NCBI GenBank assembly: GCA_023259175.1
Contig: JAHFQV010000004.1
Span: 1-64,000 of the forward strand
Direction of reading: 5' to 3'
Source: Oxalobacteraceae bacterium
GTDB taxonomy: Bacteria; Pseudomonadota; Gammaproteobacteria; Burkholderiales; Burkholderiaceae_D
Length of the DNA stretch: 64,000 nucleotides
This document shows positions 1 through 8,079 of this stretch, in pieces; position 1 is the stretch's first letter, and each line of letters starts with the position of its first letter. Under the pieces are notes generated by a model that searched no databases, had not been told where the DNA came from, and worked only from the letters and a program-made list of their open reading frames with translations. Made by a program: the position numbers and the translations under genes.

Positions 1-22
1 CCGATTATTTCTACGGATAAAT

Positions 23-134
23 GTAGGGTGGGCATCTGCCCACGCGAACGGTCGAGCAAGATGCGGCCTAGTTCGTGTGCATAGACATGTAACCTTATTT
101 AACCGTAACGCGTGGGCACAGGTGCCCACCCTAC
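23..134. repeat. Long inverted repeat upstream of 5S rRNA (REP/MITE-like)
   Basis: The left arm begins GTAGGGTGGGCATCTGCCCA and the right arm (109-134) is its near-perfect reverse complement ending CCCACCCTAC, with about 60 bases between them. The arms are about 24-26 bp and differ mainly by a two-base insertion and one substitution. Motifs of the type GTAGGGTGGGC...GCCCACGCG are known as dispersed repeats in many proteobacteria. It lies just ahead of 5S, so it probably sits in the 23S-5S spacer, but the 23S 3' end is not recognisable here. Mobility is inference. Confidence 0.6.
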
Positions 135-203
135 GATACTTCTTCCCAATTGGATTTGTTGCGATTCACAACTTAACGTGAACCACAACGAATCAACAAG
201 TTA

Positions 204-318
204 TGCCTGATGACTATAGCGAGTCGGCCCCACCCCTTCCCATCCCGAACAGGACCGTGAAACGACTCCGCGCCAATGATAGTGCTGCAACCAGTGTGAA
301 AGTAGGTCATCGTCAGGC
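204..318 (+). rRNA. rrf: 5S ribosomal RNA
   Basis: A 115-nt 5S rRNA of the large ribosomal subunit. The ends TGCCTGATGACT and the closing GTCATCGTCAGGC pair to form helix I. Internal landmarks are conserved, including CACCCCTTCCCATCCCGAAC and the loop containing CCGTGAAACGACTCCGCGCC. It is followed at once by a strong terminator, so it is the last gene of an rRNA operon whose 16S and 23S genes lie left of the window. Ends are accurate to a few bases. Confidence 0.95.
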
Positions 319-331
319 TTTTATCCCGCAG

Positions 332-365
332 AGCCCCAGTTTCTTTTAGAGACTGGGGCTTTTGC
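332..365 (+). terminator. rRNA operon terminator
   Basis: AGCCCCAGT and its complement ACTGGGGCT form a GC-rich hairpin, followed by TTTTGCTTTTG. It lies 13 bases after the 5S end and is a typical intrinsic terminator for the rRNA operon. Confidence 0.9.
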
Positions 366-500
366 TTTTGTTGATTTCAAAAATCACGGAGCTTCACGCT
401 TTCCACTATGAAAAATCTCGGTTGAACCAAGTTTGGCGAAATCGGTCGAATCTGCTTGATTCAGAATGAATATTCTAAAAATTTGAAGGAGGGGGAGACT

Positions 501-3500
501 ATGCGTATTTTTCGATGTGTGAGCATTTTGTTGATCGGTTTTTTTGGGATTTCTATAGCATTTGCAGCGGAAGTCCCTAAGGATCAAAAAGAATCAAAAA
601 AATGGGATGTAAATAATCCTCCTGGCGAGGCCCATACTGCGAAGATCGATACTCACACAGGCACCTGGATGAGCCTTGATGTGAGCCCTGATGGTCAAAA
701 AATTGTGTTTGATCTGCTCGGGGATCTTTACGTGATGCCGATTTCAGGGGGCGAGGCAAAAGCTTTGACGCATAGTGTCGCGTGGGAGATGCAAGCGCGA
801 TTTTCTCCCGATGGTAAGCAAATTACCTATATGTCGGATGCAGCAGGTGGTGACAATATTTGGGTAATGAATGTCGATGGTAGTGGTGCGCATGCGATCA
901 CCAAAGAAGATTTTCGTTTATTGAATAATCCCGTTTGGCATCCGACCGGGCAATACATCGCTGCTCGCAAACACTTCTCCGGCACACGTTCCTTAGGCTC
1001 GGGCGAGATTTGGTTGTATCACACGGGCGGTGGCAGTGGTGTGCAACTCACCGAGAAGCCCAATTGGCAGAAGGATGTCGGTGAGCCGGCTTTTTCGCCC
1101 GATGGAAATTTTCTGTATTATTCTCAGGATACGAGCAGTGGAAATTCATTTGAATACAATAAAAATTCGAATGGGCAGATTTATCAAATTTTTAGACGTG
1201 ACTTAAAGCAAGGGAAGACGCTTCCTTTTGTCAGTGGTGCTGGCGGCGCAGTTCGCCCTGTCCCTTCGCCTGATGGAAAATATCTGGCGTTTGTGCGTAG
1301 GGTGCGCGATCAAAGTACCCTGTTTTTGAAGAATTTAAAGACCGGTGAAGAGACGAAAGCTTGGAGTCATCTGGAGCGCGATATGCAGGAAGCATGGGCG
1401 ATTCATGGTGTCTATCCTTCGTTTGCATGGATGCCCGACGCAAAGCAAATTGTCGTATGGGCGAGTGGAAAATTATGGCGCGTGGATCCATTTAATCAAA
1501 CCGCGAATGAGATTGCTTTTCATGTTTCCGATACGAGAGAGGTGCGCGAGGCACTTCGTTTTAAGCAGGAAGTCGCGCCGGATTCTTTCAATGTTCGGCA
1601 ATTGCGTTGGGTGAATGTCGCTCCAGCCGGTGATAAATTGGTCTATTCGGCGATGGGCTATCTCTACACCCGCGATTTACCCAATGGTAGCCCTAAGCGT
1701 CTCAGTACGCAGGAAGATCATTTTGAATATTTTCCACAATTTTCGCGAGATGGGCAGTCCATCGTATTTGTTACTTGGAATGATGAGCGTTTAGGAAGCG
1801 TGCGTAAGCTTGATTTGCGCACGATGCGAGAAACTGTGCTGACTAAGGAGCCCGGCAAATACTTGGAGCCAACTTTTTCCCCGGATGGCAAACAAGTCGT
1901 TTTTGTAAAATCCAAGGGCGGTTATTTGACGAGTGCTTGGTATGGTTTGGAAACAGGCGTATTTGCCGCTTCGTCGGATGGTAAATCTGAGATGCGAATG
2001 ATTTCTGATGAGGGGAGTGCGCCGCAGTTTGCGGCTTCGAATGAAGATGTTTATCTCACCCGAACAAAATATACGAGCGAGGTTGATTGGTCGACTTCAT
2101 TGGTGCGCGTTAAACTGGATAAAAATGAGGAATTCACCTTGGCGAAAGGTGAATTTGTAAACGCGTTTAATATTTCACCGGATGGTAAATGGCTCGCGTT
2201 TAACGAGCGTTTCCATAGCTTTGTTACGCCTATGCCTAGCGTGGGTAAGGCGATCAATGTTGGTGCCAAGATGGATGCATTGCCTGTGCGTCAGTTAGAT
2301 GTGAATGCAGGTGATTATTTGCATTGGTCTGGAGATAGTGCGCGTTTGTATTTCACTTTGGGTGACGAGCTTTTTAATACGCCACTGCAGTCTGCGTTTG
2401 CCTTCGTACCTGGTGCGCCTCAAGATTTGCCCAAGCCTCAAGAGCAGGGTGTCAAAATTGGTTTTCAGGAAAAGTCGGATAAACCTTCTGGCATCATCGT
2501 CATTTCTGGCGCACGTATTGTGAGTATGAAAGGCGATGAGGTTATTGAGAATGGGCGCATTGTTGTGCAAGACAATCGAATTGCTGCAATTGGTGCCGCC
2601 GATCAAGTGCGCATTCCTAAGGGCGCGCACCAGATTGATGCGCGTGGCAAGACGGTGATTCCCGGTTTGGTCGACGTGCATTGGCATGGCGGAATGGCGG
2701 AAAGTGAAATTGTCCCGCAACAAAGCTGGGTCGATTACGCTTCGCTCGCATTTGGTGTGACGACGATTCACGATCCTTCGAATGATACCTCTGAGATTTT
2801 TACGCACAGCGAAATGCAACGCGCCGGCAAAGTGGTTGCACCTCGTATTTATTCGACGGGTACGATTTTATATGGCGCAAAAGCGAATTTTAGTGCGGTC
2901 GTCAATAATTTAGAGGACGCGCTAACGCATCTCAAGCGTTTGAAGGCTGCGGGTGCGATTTCTGTGAAAAGTTATAACCAGCCGAGACGTGAACAACGCC
3001 AGCAAATTCTCGAAGCCGCCCGTCAAACCGGAATGATGGTGGTGCCAGAAGGTGGCTCATTATTTCAAACCAATATGACCATGGTGATTGACGGGCACAC
3101 CGGGGTAGAGCACGCCATCCCAGTTGCCAATGCCTATGACGATGTGAAACAGCTTTGGTCGCAGACTCATGTGGGTTATACGCCTACCTTGGGTGTGGCC
3201 TATGGCGGCTTGGATGGCGAACATTATTGGTATGCCCATACGGATGTGTGGAAGCATCCCTTATTGTCGCGTTATGTCCCACGTTCGATTTTGGAGCCAC
3301 GGGCGGTTCGTCGTGAAACGGCACCGGAGGAGGATTTTAATGTCCTCAAAACTGCAAAAACCGCGGTCGAATTGCAACGTGCAGGGATTGCAGTTAACTT
3401 GGGTGCACACGGACAGCGTGAAGGCTTAGCAGCGCATTGGGAAATGTGGACCTTGGGATTGGGCGGCATGACTTCGCTTGAAGCTATTCGTTCTGCTACC

Positions 3501-3779
3501 ATAAACGGCGCGCGTTATTTGGGCATGGATAAGGATTTGGGATCGCTCGAAGTCGGTAAGCTAGCGGATTTGGTGATCATTGACGGGGATGTGTTGAAAG
3601 ATATCCGGCAATCGGATCAGATCGCCTATGTCATGTTAAACGGACGTCTCTATGATGTTTCGACCATGAATGAAATCGGGCTGCGTCAAAAGCCACGTAA
3701 GCCTTTCTTTTTTGAGTCCAAATTGGGTCAGTCTATGCCAGTTAGCACTGAGGGTTTTACGAAAGGGCACGGACATTAA
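501..3779 (+). CDS. Secreted TolB-like beta-propeller/amidohydrolase fusion protein
   Basis: A 1092-residue metal-dependent hydrolase of the amidohydrolase superfamily carrying a large N-terminal propeller. Residues 1-22 form a signal peptide (MRIFRCVSILLIGFFGISIA), so it should act in the periplasm or outside the cell. From about residue 50 to 600 there are repeated WD40/PD40-type blades with SPDGK signatures, as in TolB. From about 670 the amidohydrolase fold starts; the metal-binding HWH is at 727-729 in GLVDVHWHGG, and the C-terminal strand reads GSLEVGKLADLVIIDGDV. The start at 501 is chosen over the track start at 456 because AAGGAGGGGG lies directly upstream and the signal peptide then begins correctly. 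This architecture is known in proteobacteria and is usually annotated as amidohydrolase; the substrate (peptide, cyclic amide or imidazolone-like) cannot be told. It stands alone, ending at a terminator. Confidence 0.9.
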   Translation: MRIFRCVSILLIGFFGISIAFAAEVPKDQKESKKWDVNNPPGEAHTAKIDTHTGTWMSLDVSPDGQKIVFDLLGDLYVMPISGGEAKALTHSVAWEMQARFSPDGKQITYMSDAAGGDNIWVMNVDGSGAHAITKEDFRLLNNPVWHPTGQYIAARKHFSGTRSLGSGEIWLYHTGGGSGVQLTEKPNWQKDVGEPAFSPDGNFLYYSQDTSSGNSFEYNKNSNGQIYQIFRRDLKQGKTLPFVSGAGGAVRPVPSPDGKYLAFVRRVRDQSTLFLKNLKTGEETKAWSHLERDMQEAWAIHGVYPSFAWMPDAKQIVVWASGKLWRVDPFNQTANEIAFHVSDTREVREALRFKQEVAPDSFNVRQLRWVNVAPAGDKLVYSAMGYLYTRDLPNGSPKRLSTQEDHFEYFPQFSRDGQSIVFVTWNDERLGSVRKLDLRTMRETVLTKEPGKYLEPTFSPDGKQVVFVKSKGGYLTSAWYGLETGVFAASSDGKSEMRMISDEGSAPQFAASNEDVYLTRTKYTSEVDWSTSLVRVKLDKNEEFTLAKGEFVNAFNISPDGKWLAFNERFHSFVTPMPSVGKAINVGAKMDALPVRQLDVNAGDYLHWSGDSARLYFTLGDELFNTPLQSAFAFVPGAPQDLPKPQEQGVKIGFQEKSDKPSGIIVISGARIVSMKGDEVIENGRIVVQDNRIAAIGAADQVRIPKGAHQIDARGKTVIPGLVDVHWHGGMAESEIVPQQSWVDYASLAFGVTTIHDPSNDTSEIFTHSEMQRAGKVVAPRIYSTGTILYGAKANFSAVVNNLEDALTHLKRLKAAGAISVKSYNQPRREQRQQILEAARQTGMMVVPEGGSLFQTNMTMVIDGHTGVEHAIPVANAYDDVKQLWSQTHVGYTPTLGVAYGGLDGEHYWYAHTDVWKHPLLSRYVPRSILEPRAVRRETAPEEDFNVLKTAKTAVELQRAGIAVNLGAHGQREGLAAHWEMWTLGLGGMTSLEAIRSATINGARYLGMDKDLGSLEVGKLADLVIIDGDVLKDIRQSDQIAYVMLNGRLYDVSTMNEIGLRQKPRKPFFFESKLGQSMPVSTEGFTKGHGH

Positions 3780-3842
3780 TGTCGTGTACCTTATGCAATA
3801 GATAATCTCGATTAAACAGAGATTTTTCTTTAGCGCTAAAAA

Positions 3843-3868
3843 ATGCCGCCATTGGGTGGCATTTTTTT
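3843..3868 (+). terminator. Intrinsic terminator after the amidohydrolase gene
   Basis: ATGCCGCC and GGTGGCAT form an 8-bp stem with a four-base loop (one G-T pair), followed by seven T. It separates the amidohydrolase gene from ribBX. Confidence 0.85.
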
Positions 3869-3992
3869 ATGCGCCTTGCGACGCAAAGCCAGATGGAGTC
3901 GCCGTTTCTAGCTTAAATCAATTAGAATAGAGGGTTAAGGCAAGTGTATGGACGTATTAATTGCCATTGCATTGCTGTTTGCAGGAGAATTT

Positions 3993-5132
3993 ATGAAAAT
4001 ATCGAGCACCCAGGAAATTGTTGAGGAATTGCGTGTTGGGCGCATGGTCATTTTAGTCGATGAAGAAGACCGCGAGAATGAAGGCGATCTCGTACTTGCG
4101 GCGGAATTCGTTACGCCCGAGGCGATTAATTTTATGGCTAAATATGGTCGCGGATTGATCTGTTTGACGCTAACAGAAGAGCGTTGTAATTTTTTGAATC
4201 TGCCCATGATGGCGGCTAAGAATGGCACTGCCTACGGAACGAATTTTACAGTTTCCATCGAGGCAGCTGAAGGTGTTACGACCGGTATTTCGGCTGCAGA
4301 TCGTGCGCGTACCATACAAGTGGCGGTGGATGCTAATTCGGTACCCGATGACATTGTGCAACCCGGGCATATTTTTCCGCTGAAGGCGCAAAAAGGGGGC
4401 GTTTTGATGCGCGCTGGCCATACCGAAGCGGGCTGCGATCTTGCCGAACTTGCGGGGCTGAAGCCAGCCTCAGTTATTTGCGAAATCATGAAGGATGATG
4501 GGAGTATGGCACGCTTGCCTGATCTCCTAGAGTTTGCTCAAACGCATGGCTTAAAAATTGGCACGATTGCAGACTTGATACGCTATCGTAGTCAAACAGA
4601 AAGTATGGTGCAAAGGGTCGCTGAGCGGGAAATGCATACTCCCTATGGTCTGTTTAATGCGGTTATTTACCGCGATATTCCGAGTAACTCCGCACATCTT
4701 GTTTTAATGCGTGGACTAATTTCTCCTGAACGTGAGGTTTTGGTGCGTGTCCATCAGCCTGTGTCTATCTTGGATTTGTTGGAAGATCAAATTTCTACGC
4801 ACTCTTGGAGCATTGCGAAAGCGCTCAAGTCTATCGATGAAGCAAATGCGGGTGTAATGGTGTTGTTGAATTGCGAAGAAAGCGCGGAACAGTTGTTTGC
4901 GCAGTTTAATGCCCTAACTACACCGGAAAAGCGCCCGCAGGGTCGGGCGGCGCGTATGGACTTGAGAACTTACGGTATCGGCGCTCAAATTTTGCGAGAT
5001 GTTGGCGTTGGTAAGATGAAGTTGATGGCAAATCCTCGTAAAATGCCGTCGATGACGGGATTTAATTTGGAAGTAACGGGTTATCTAGATGCGCCTGAAC
5101 TCGGGGCGAGCCATGGACATAAAGGAAAATAA
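3993..5132 (+). CDS. ribB: RibBX: DHBP synthase with a degenerate GTP cyclohydrolase II-like domain
   Basis: The N-terminal half (about residues 1-205) is 3,4-dihydroxy-2-butanone-4-phosphate synthase, which supplies the four-carbon unit of riboflavin from ribulose 5-phosphate. It keeps the acidic metal loop [11 protein letters not shown] and the histidine motif [14 protein letters not shown]. The C-terminal half resembles GTP cyclohydrolase II ([17 protein letters not shown] near the end), but the three zinc-binding cysteines and the catalytic stretch are missing: the usual VRVHSECLTGD region reads [13 protein letters not shown]. This matches the RibBX variant described in proteobacteria, so an active RibA should be elsewhere. 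The start at 3993 has GCAGGAG upstream; the track start at 3948 adds 15 hydrophobic residues absent from the family. It ends one base before ribH. I see no FMN riboswitch in the 210 bases upstream. 379 residues. Confidence 0.93.
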   Translation: MKISSTQEIVEELRVGRMVILVDEEDRENEGDLVLAAEFVTPEAINFMAKYGRGLICLTLTEERCNFLNLPMMAAKNGTAYGTNFTVSIEAAEGVTTGISAADRARTIQVAVDANSVPDDIVQPGHIFPLKAQKGGVLMRAGHTEAGCDLAELAGLKPASVICEIMKDDGSMARLPDLLEFAQTHGLKIGTIADLIRYRSQTESMVQRVAEREMHTPYGLFNAVIYRDIPSNSAHLVLMRGLISPEREVLVRVHQPVSILDLLEDQISTHSWSIAKALKSIDEANAGVMVLLNCEESAEQLFAQFNALTTPEKRPQGRAARMDLRTYGIGAQILRDVGVGKMKLMANPRKMPSMTGFNLEVTGYLDAPELGASHGHKGK

Positions 5133-5133
5133 A

Positions 5134-5634
5134 ATGACGGTTGGACACTATGAATCAAATTTTGATGGCATTGGCGTTCGTGTTGGCATCGTTCAGGCGC
5201 GTTTTAACGAGCGAGTTGGTCAAGGTCTTTTGGCAGCTTGTTTGGCGGAGTTGGCGCGTTTAGGTGTGATGAAGGAGGATATTCTTCACGTCACAGTGCC
5301 TGGTGCTCTGGAAGTGCCTTTGGCATTGCAAAAAATGGCTGCAACACATCAGTTTGATGCTTTGATTGCCTTAGGTGCAGTTATTCGCGGAGAAACCTAT
5401 CATTTTGAGTTGGTTTCAAATGAATCAGGTGCGGGTGTAAGTCGAGTCAGTTTGGATTTTGGTATCCCGATCGCGAATGCGATTTTAACGACTGAGAATG
5501 ACGAACAAGCTGAGGCTAGAATGCAAGAAAAAGGGATCGATGCGGCGCGAGTTGCAGTCGAAATGGCGAACTTAGCCCTGGCTTTAGAAGAATTAGCGGA
5601 AGCCACCGAAGATATAGATTATGAAGTCGATTAA
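5134..5634 (+). CDS. ribH: 6,7-dimethyl-8-ribityllumazine synthase
   Basis: RibH condenses the DHBP made by the preceding enzyme with 5-amino-6-ribitylaminouracil to give lumazine, the penultimate riboflavin step; it forms cytoplasmic shells or pentamers. The protein is 166 residues, normal for the family, with the substrate-binding [11 protein letters not shown] and the catalytic segment [17 protein letters not shown] at 5134 follows the ribBX stop by one base, with AAAGGA inside the end of ribBX, so the two are translationally linked. The track start at 5089 lies inside ribBX and is not used. A palindromic repeat separates it from nusB. Confidence 0.96.
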   Translation: MTVGHYESNFDGIGVRVGIVQARFNERVGQGLLAACLAELARLGVMKEDILHVTVPGALEVPLALQKMAATHQFDALIALGAVIRGETYHFELVSNESGAGVSRVSLDFGIPIANAILTTENDEQAEARMQEKGIDAARVAVEMANLALALEELAEATEDIDYEVD

Positions 5635-5641
5635 TTTGAGC

Positions 5642-5682
5642 GAGGGGAAACGCGGATTTATTCAATAAGCGCGCTTCCCTAG
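5642..5682. repeat. Palindromic repeat, CTAGGGAAGC family, copy A (solo unit)
   Basis: A single palindrome: GGGAAACGCG on the left and CGCGCTTCCC on the right, with TTATTCAATAA in the centre, ending in CTAG. The same unit recurs at 6320-6364, 30697-30740 and at both ends of the element at 37404-37635. It sits between ribH and nusB. No T-run follows, so it is not an obvious terminator. Confidence 0.7.
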
Positions 5683-5732
5683 ATGTTACATCGTTGATGT
5701 AACGCTCAATTTGTAAAATAAAGGTGTCTGCA

Positions 5733-6194
5733 ATGAATACTCAGTCTCAACATGCCAATCCCAATAAAAGTCGATCACCGCGCCACCGTGCGCGGGAATT
5801 TGCGTTGCAGGGTATTTATCAATGGTTGCTCAATAACGAAGACTCAGGTGTGATTGATGCACATATCCGCCAAGCGCATGGCTTTGATAAAGCCGATCGC
5901 GAACATTTTGATGCCTTGTTGCACGGAGCAATCAAGCAATCGATCGCCTTACGTGCCGAATTTGCGAACCTGCTTGATCGAGGGATTGCAGAAGTTTCCC
6001 CGATTGAACATGCGGTGCTTCTGATTGGCGCTTACGAGTTGAAAAATCATTTGGAAATTCCATATCGTGTCGTCATTAACGAGGCTGTTGAACTAAGTAA
6101 GTCATTTGGTGGACAAGATGGGCATAAATATGTCAATGGTGTGCTTGATAAGCTCGCACCACGCCTACGCCCACTGGAGATTAAGGGCAATTAA
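5733..6194 (+). CDS. nusB: Transcription antitermination factor NusB
   Basis: NusB binds boxA RNA with NusE (S10) and supports antitermination of rRNA operons. The protein is 153 residues and all-helical, with the N-terminal [16 protein letters not shown] and the central [32 protein letters not shown] typical of the family, ending [14 protein letters not shown] 5733 is preferred to the GTG at 5724 because AAAGGTG lies six bases upstream. ribBX-ribH-nusB is the common arrangement in many proteobacteria. A strong terminator follows. Confidence 0.95.
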   Translation: MNTQSQHANPNKSRSPRHRAREFALQGIYQWLLNNEDSGVIDAHIRQAHGFDKADREHFDALLHGAIKQSIALRAEFANLLDRGIAEVSPIEHAVLLIGAYELKNHLEIPYRVVINEAVELSKSFGGQDGHKYVNGVLDKLAPRLRPLEIKGN

Positions 6195-6221
6195 TTAGTC
6201 AGCCTCTGAATACGCGTGTTT

Positions 6222-6259
6222 AAAGAAAAAGGAGCTTGAGTCATGGCTCCTTTTTCTTT
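6222..6259. terminator. Bidirectional terminator after nusB
   Basis: AAAGAAAAAGGAGC is followed 10 bases later by its exact reverse complement GCTCCTTTTTCTTT, giving a 14-bp perfect stem with A- and T-runs on the outside. It can end transcription from nusB and may also work on the opposite strand. Confidence 0.85.
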
Positions 6260-6267
6260 GCCTTTAG

Positions 6268-6364
6268 CTAGGGAAGCTCCATTTTTTCGTTGAGCAAGCT
6301 TGAAAATTCAGGTTCTTAAAAAAATGGGGTTTCGCGCTTATCGAATAAATCCGCGCTTCCCTAG
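6268..6364. repeat. Palindromic repeat, CTAGGGAAGC family, copy B (complete short form)
   Basis: A 97-bp unit bounded by CTAGGGAAGC on the left and GCTTCCCTAG on the right. The right part carries the family core ATGGGGTTTCGCGCTTATCG and AATAAATCCGCGCTTCCC; the left part has CCATTTTTTCGTTGAGCAAG, a diverged version of the interior seen in copies C and D. It lies between the convergent ends of nusB and the DUF3224 gene. Confidence 0.75.
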
Positions 6365-6385
6365 GATGCGCGAGGACACATGGGT

Positions 6386-6772
6386 TTAGTCAAAGCTGTA
6401 TTCGAGTAGTACTTGGGAGGCGCTATTGACTCCCGAGCTCCAAGTGGTTCGCCCGTGACCTTTCATGCCTGCAAAATCACCCGTACCTGAGCCTGAAATG
6501 ACGTTAAGTGTACTAATCGTCTGGCCCGATTTGACGCTTCCAACGTGTTGTAATATAAAACCACCACTGCGCTCGCCGATACTGCCGGACAGGTACTCTA
6601 ATCCGACAAAGCTTGAGATACCCGCATCTCCTGCATAGGCCAAGCATTCAAAACGCGATTCTGCTTGAATATCACCGAGATAATGGTGTGTAAGTTTGGA
6701 ACGTCTGAGCCCGGTTGTTAAGTCGAGTTTTTCGTCCAATCCAAATAATTTGACTGTTCCACATGCTAGCAT
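6386..6772 (-). CDS. DUF3224 domain-containing protein
   Basis: A 128-residue protein that matches the DUF3224 style: HHYLGDIQAESRFECLAY, FVGLEYLSGSIGERSGGF and ISGSGTGDFAGMKGHG. The family is thought to form a small all-beta barrel; its role is unknown. The start at 6772 is chosen over the TTG at 6787 because GGGGGAGG lies at normal distance before this ATG and would otherwise be coding. It is a monocistronic gene divergent from the LysR-type regulator at 7141, so that regulator is a candidate for its control (inference). Confidence 0.8.
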   Translation of the reverse strand: MLACGTVKLFGLDEKLDLTTGLRRSKLTHHYLGDIQAESRFECLAYAGDAGISSFVGLEYLSGSIGERSGGFILQHVGSVKSGQTISTLNVISGSGTGDFAGMKGHGRTTWSSGVNSASQVLLEYSFD

Positions 6773-7140
6773 GTTTGCCTCCCCCAAAGCGGTTCAAAAG
6801 TATAATTTTTGCAACCCGTGGATTCAGCAACTTTTGATTGCCTTTGCCACGTCAATCACCTTTTGAGTATGTATTACTCTTTTTTATTATCGATGCCCTG
6901 TGGAATTATTTTCTCTTCTAGGCATTCGCATAAAAGTATTGCAAACTTAGCGTATTATGTCTACTCACAATATCGCATTCCTAATGCGATTTTATTATAG
7001 TGTTTGTTTTTCTGTCTTACTGGAAACGCTAGAAGCTTTCAATACTGAGTGCCATTATAGCGCTAGGAACGATAGCATCGACTTGAGATTGGAAATTTAT
7101 ACTTCTAAATTCTTATCTTAACTTAAAAAGGATATTTGCC
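6773..7140. promoter_or_regulatory. Divergent intergenic region with a perfect palindrome at 6972-6990
   Basis: These 368 bases separate the DUF3224 gene (-) from the LysR gene (+) and hold no convincing ORF; the 63-aa track ORF at 6809 lacks any family feature. ATCGCATT at 6972-6979 and AATGCGAT at 6983-6990 make a perfect 8-bp inverted repeat with a 3-bp spacer. Its size suits a dimeric regulator site, but TTTTATTATAG directly follows, so a weak hairpin terminator is an alternative. A second small palindrome, TAGCGCTA, lies near 7056. Confidence 0.35.
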
Positions 7141-8058
7141 ATGATGAAATTTCGTCAGATTGAGGCTTTTCGTTGTTTGATGGTCGCGGGGACGACGATA
7201 GGGGCTGCACGAAAAATGAATGTGACTCAGCCAGCGATTAGTCGTTTAGTGGCGGATTTGGAGGATTCTTTGGGTTTCCGCCTTTTTAATCGAGCGAAGG
7301 GGCGGATGGAGCCCACCGTTGCAGGCGTTCGTTTTTATCGCGCAGTTGAAGAAAATTTTCTAGGTCTAGAGCGGCTAACTCAGGTTGCGAGCAATATTCG
7401 GAATGATACGCCGGAGGGGATTTCGGTCGCCTGCCTTTTTGTCTTGTCGACGACTTTGATGCCCTTGGTGCTCAAGGAGTTTTTTAAGTACCACCCCGAG
7501 GTGCCCGTGACTGTTGACACATGTAATGGACCAGAAATCCTCGTTCGCCTGCAGGATATGAAGGTTGATATGGCTATTTCGCTTGAGTTTCCGCCTTTCG
7601 CGGGGGTCGAGGTTGAGCGGATATTGCGTGTCAACGTTTCCTGCGCTTTACCTGTAGGCCATAGGCTAGCGAGTAAAGAAAAAATTACCGCAAGCGATAT
7701 TCACGGTGAGAATATGATCGGTTGGGTGCCGATTATTTCGCAGAACTATGAGAAAGAAGTTCAGGTTTTAAAAAATGCCGGAAGTATCCCCAAAAATGTA
7801 ATCAAAACCCATACTTCACATACGCGTTATGCGATGGTGGCCCATGGCTTAGGCCTCTCATTAGTGGAGCCATTCGCGGCAAAAATATGGAAGAATAATG
7901 GGGTGGTCGTTCGCCCATTCGAGGGCGATATTTGTTACGACTATGTATTGGCTTATCCGAGTGGCGGCACGCGCTCGCAAATGCTCTACGATTTTCGTGA
8001 CGCAGTATTGAAGGTGACGCGCGAATATGATTTCGGATTTAATGCCCGCGCAGATTGA
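7141..8058 (+). CDS. LysR-family transcriptional regulator
   Basis: A 305-residue LysR-type regulator. The N-terminal winged helix-turn-helix reads FRQIEAFRCLMVAGTTIGAA and NVTQPAISRLVADLEDSLGF (about residues 4-50). The rest is the periplasmic-binding-like effector domain. The N-terminal sequence resembles the NocR/OccR-like subgroup that senses amino acids or opines, but the ligand cannot be called. ATG ATG at 7141 follows AAAAGGATA. No catabolic operon adjoins; the only divergent neighbour is the DUF3224 gene. It converges with the lytic transglycosylase gene. Confidence 0.9.
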   Translation: MMKFRQIEAFRCLMVAGTTIGAARKMNVTQPAISRLVADLEDSLGFRLFNRAKGRMEPTVAGVRFYRAVEENFLGLERLTQVASNIRNDTPEGISVACLFVLSTTLMPLVLKEFFKYHPEVPVTVDTCNGPEILVRLQDMKVDMAISLEFPPFAGVEVERILRVNVSCALPVGHRLASKEKITASDIHGENMIGWVPIISQNYEKEVQVLKNAGSIPKNVIKTHTSHTRYAMVAHGLGLSLVEPFAAKIWKNNGVVVRPFEGDICYDYVLAYPSGGTRSQMLYDFRDAVLKVTREYDFGFNARAD

Positions 8059-8079
8059 TACTGTTGTTTGAGGCTAGCC

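Noticed and set aside
2295-2819. 174-aa minus-strand ORF inside the amidohydrolase gene
   Set aside because: It is antisense to a clear coding frame, with no family features, and fits a codon-bias shadow.
3901-3912. CGCCGTTTCTAG, identical to part of the outer end of the 53545-53813 element
   Set aside because: Only 12 bases match and no partner arm is found nearby, so I do not call a second copy.
3780-3992. Possible FMN riboswitch upstream of ribBX
   Set aside because: The interval holds a terminator for the previous gene and AT-rich sequence, but none of the conserved FMN-element blocks such as AGGGCGGGG or the GAGCC segments.
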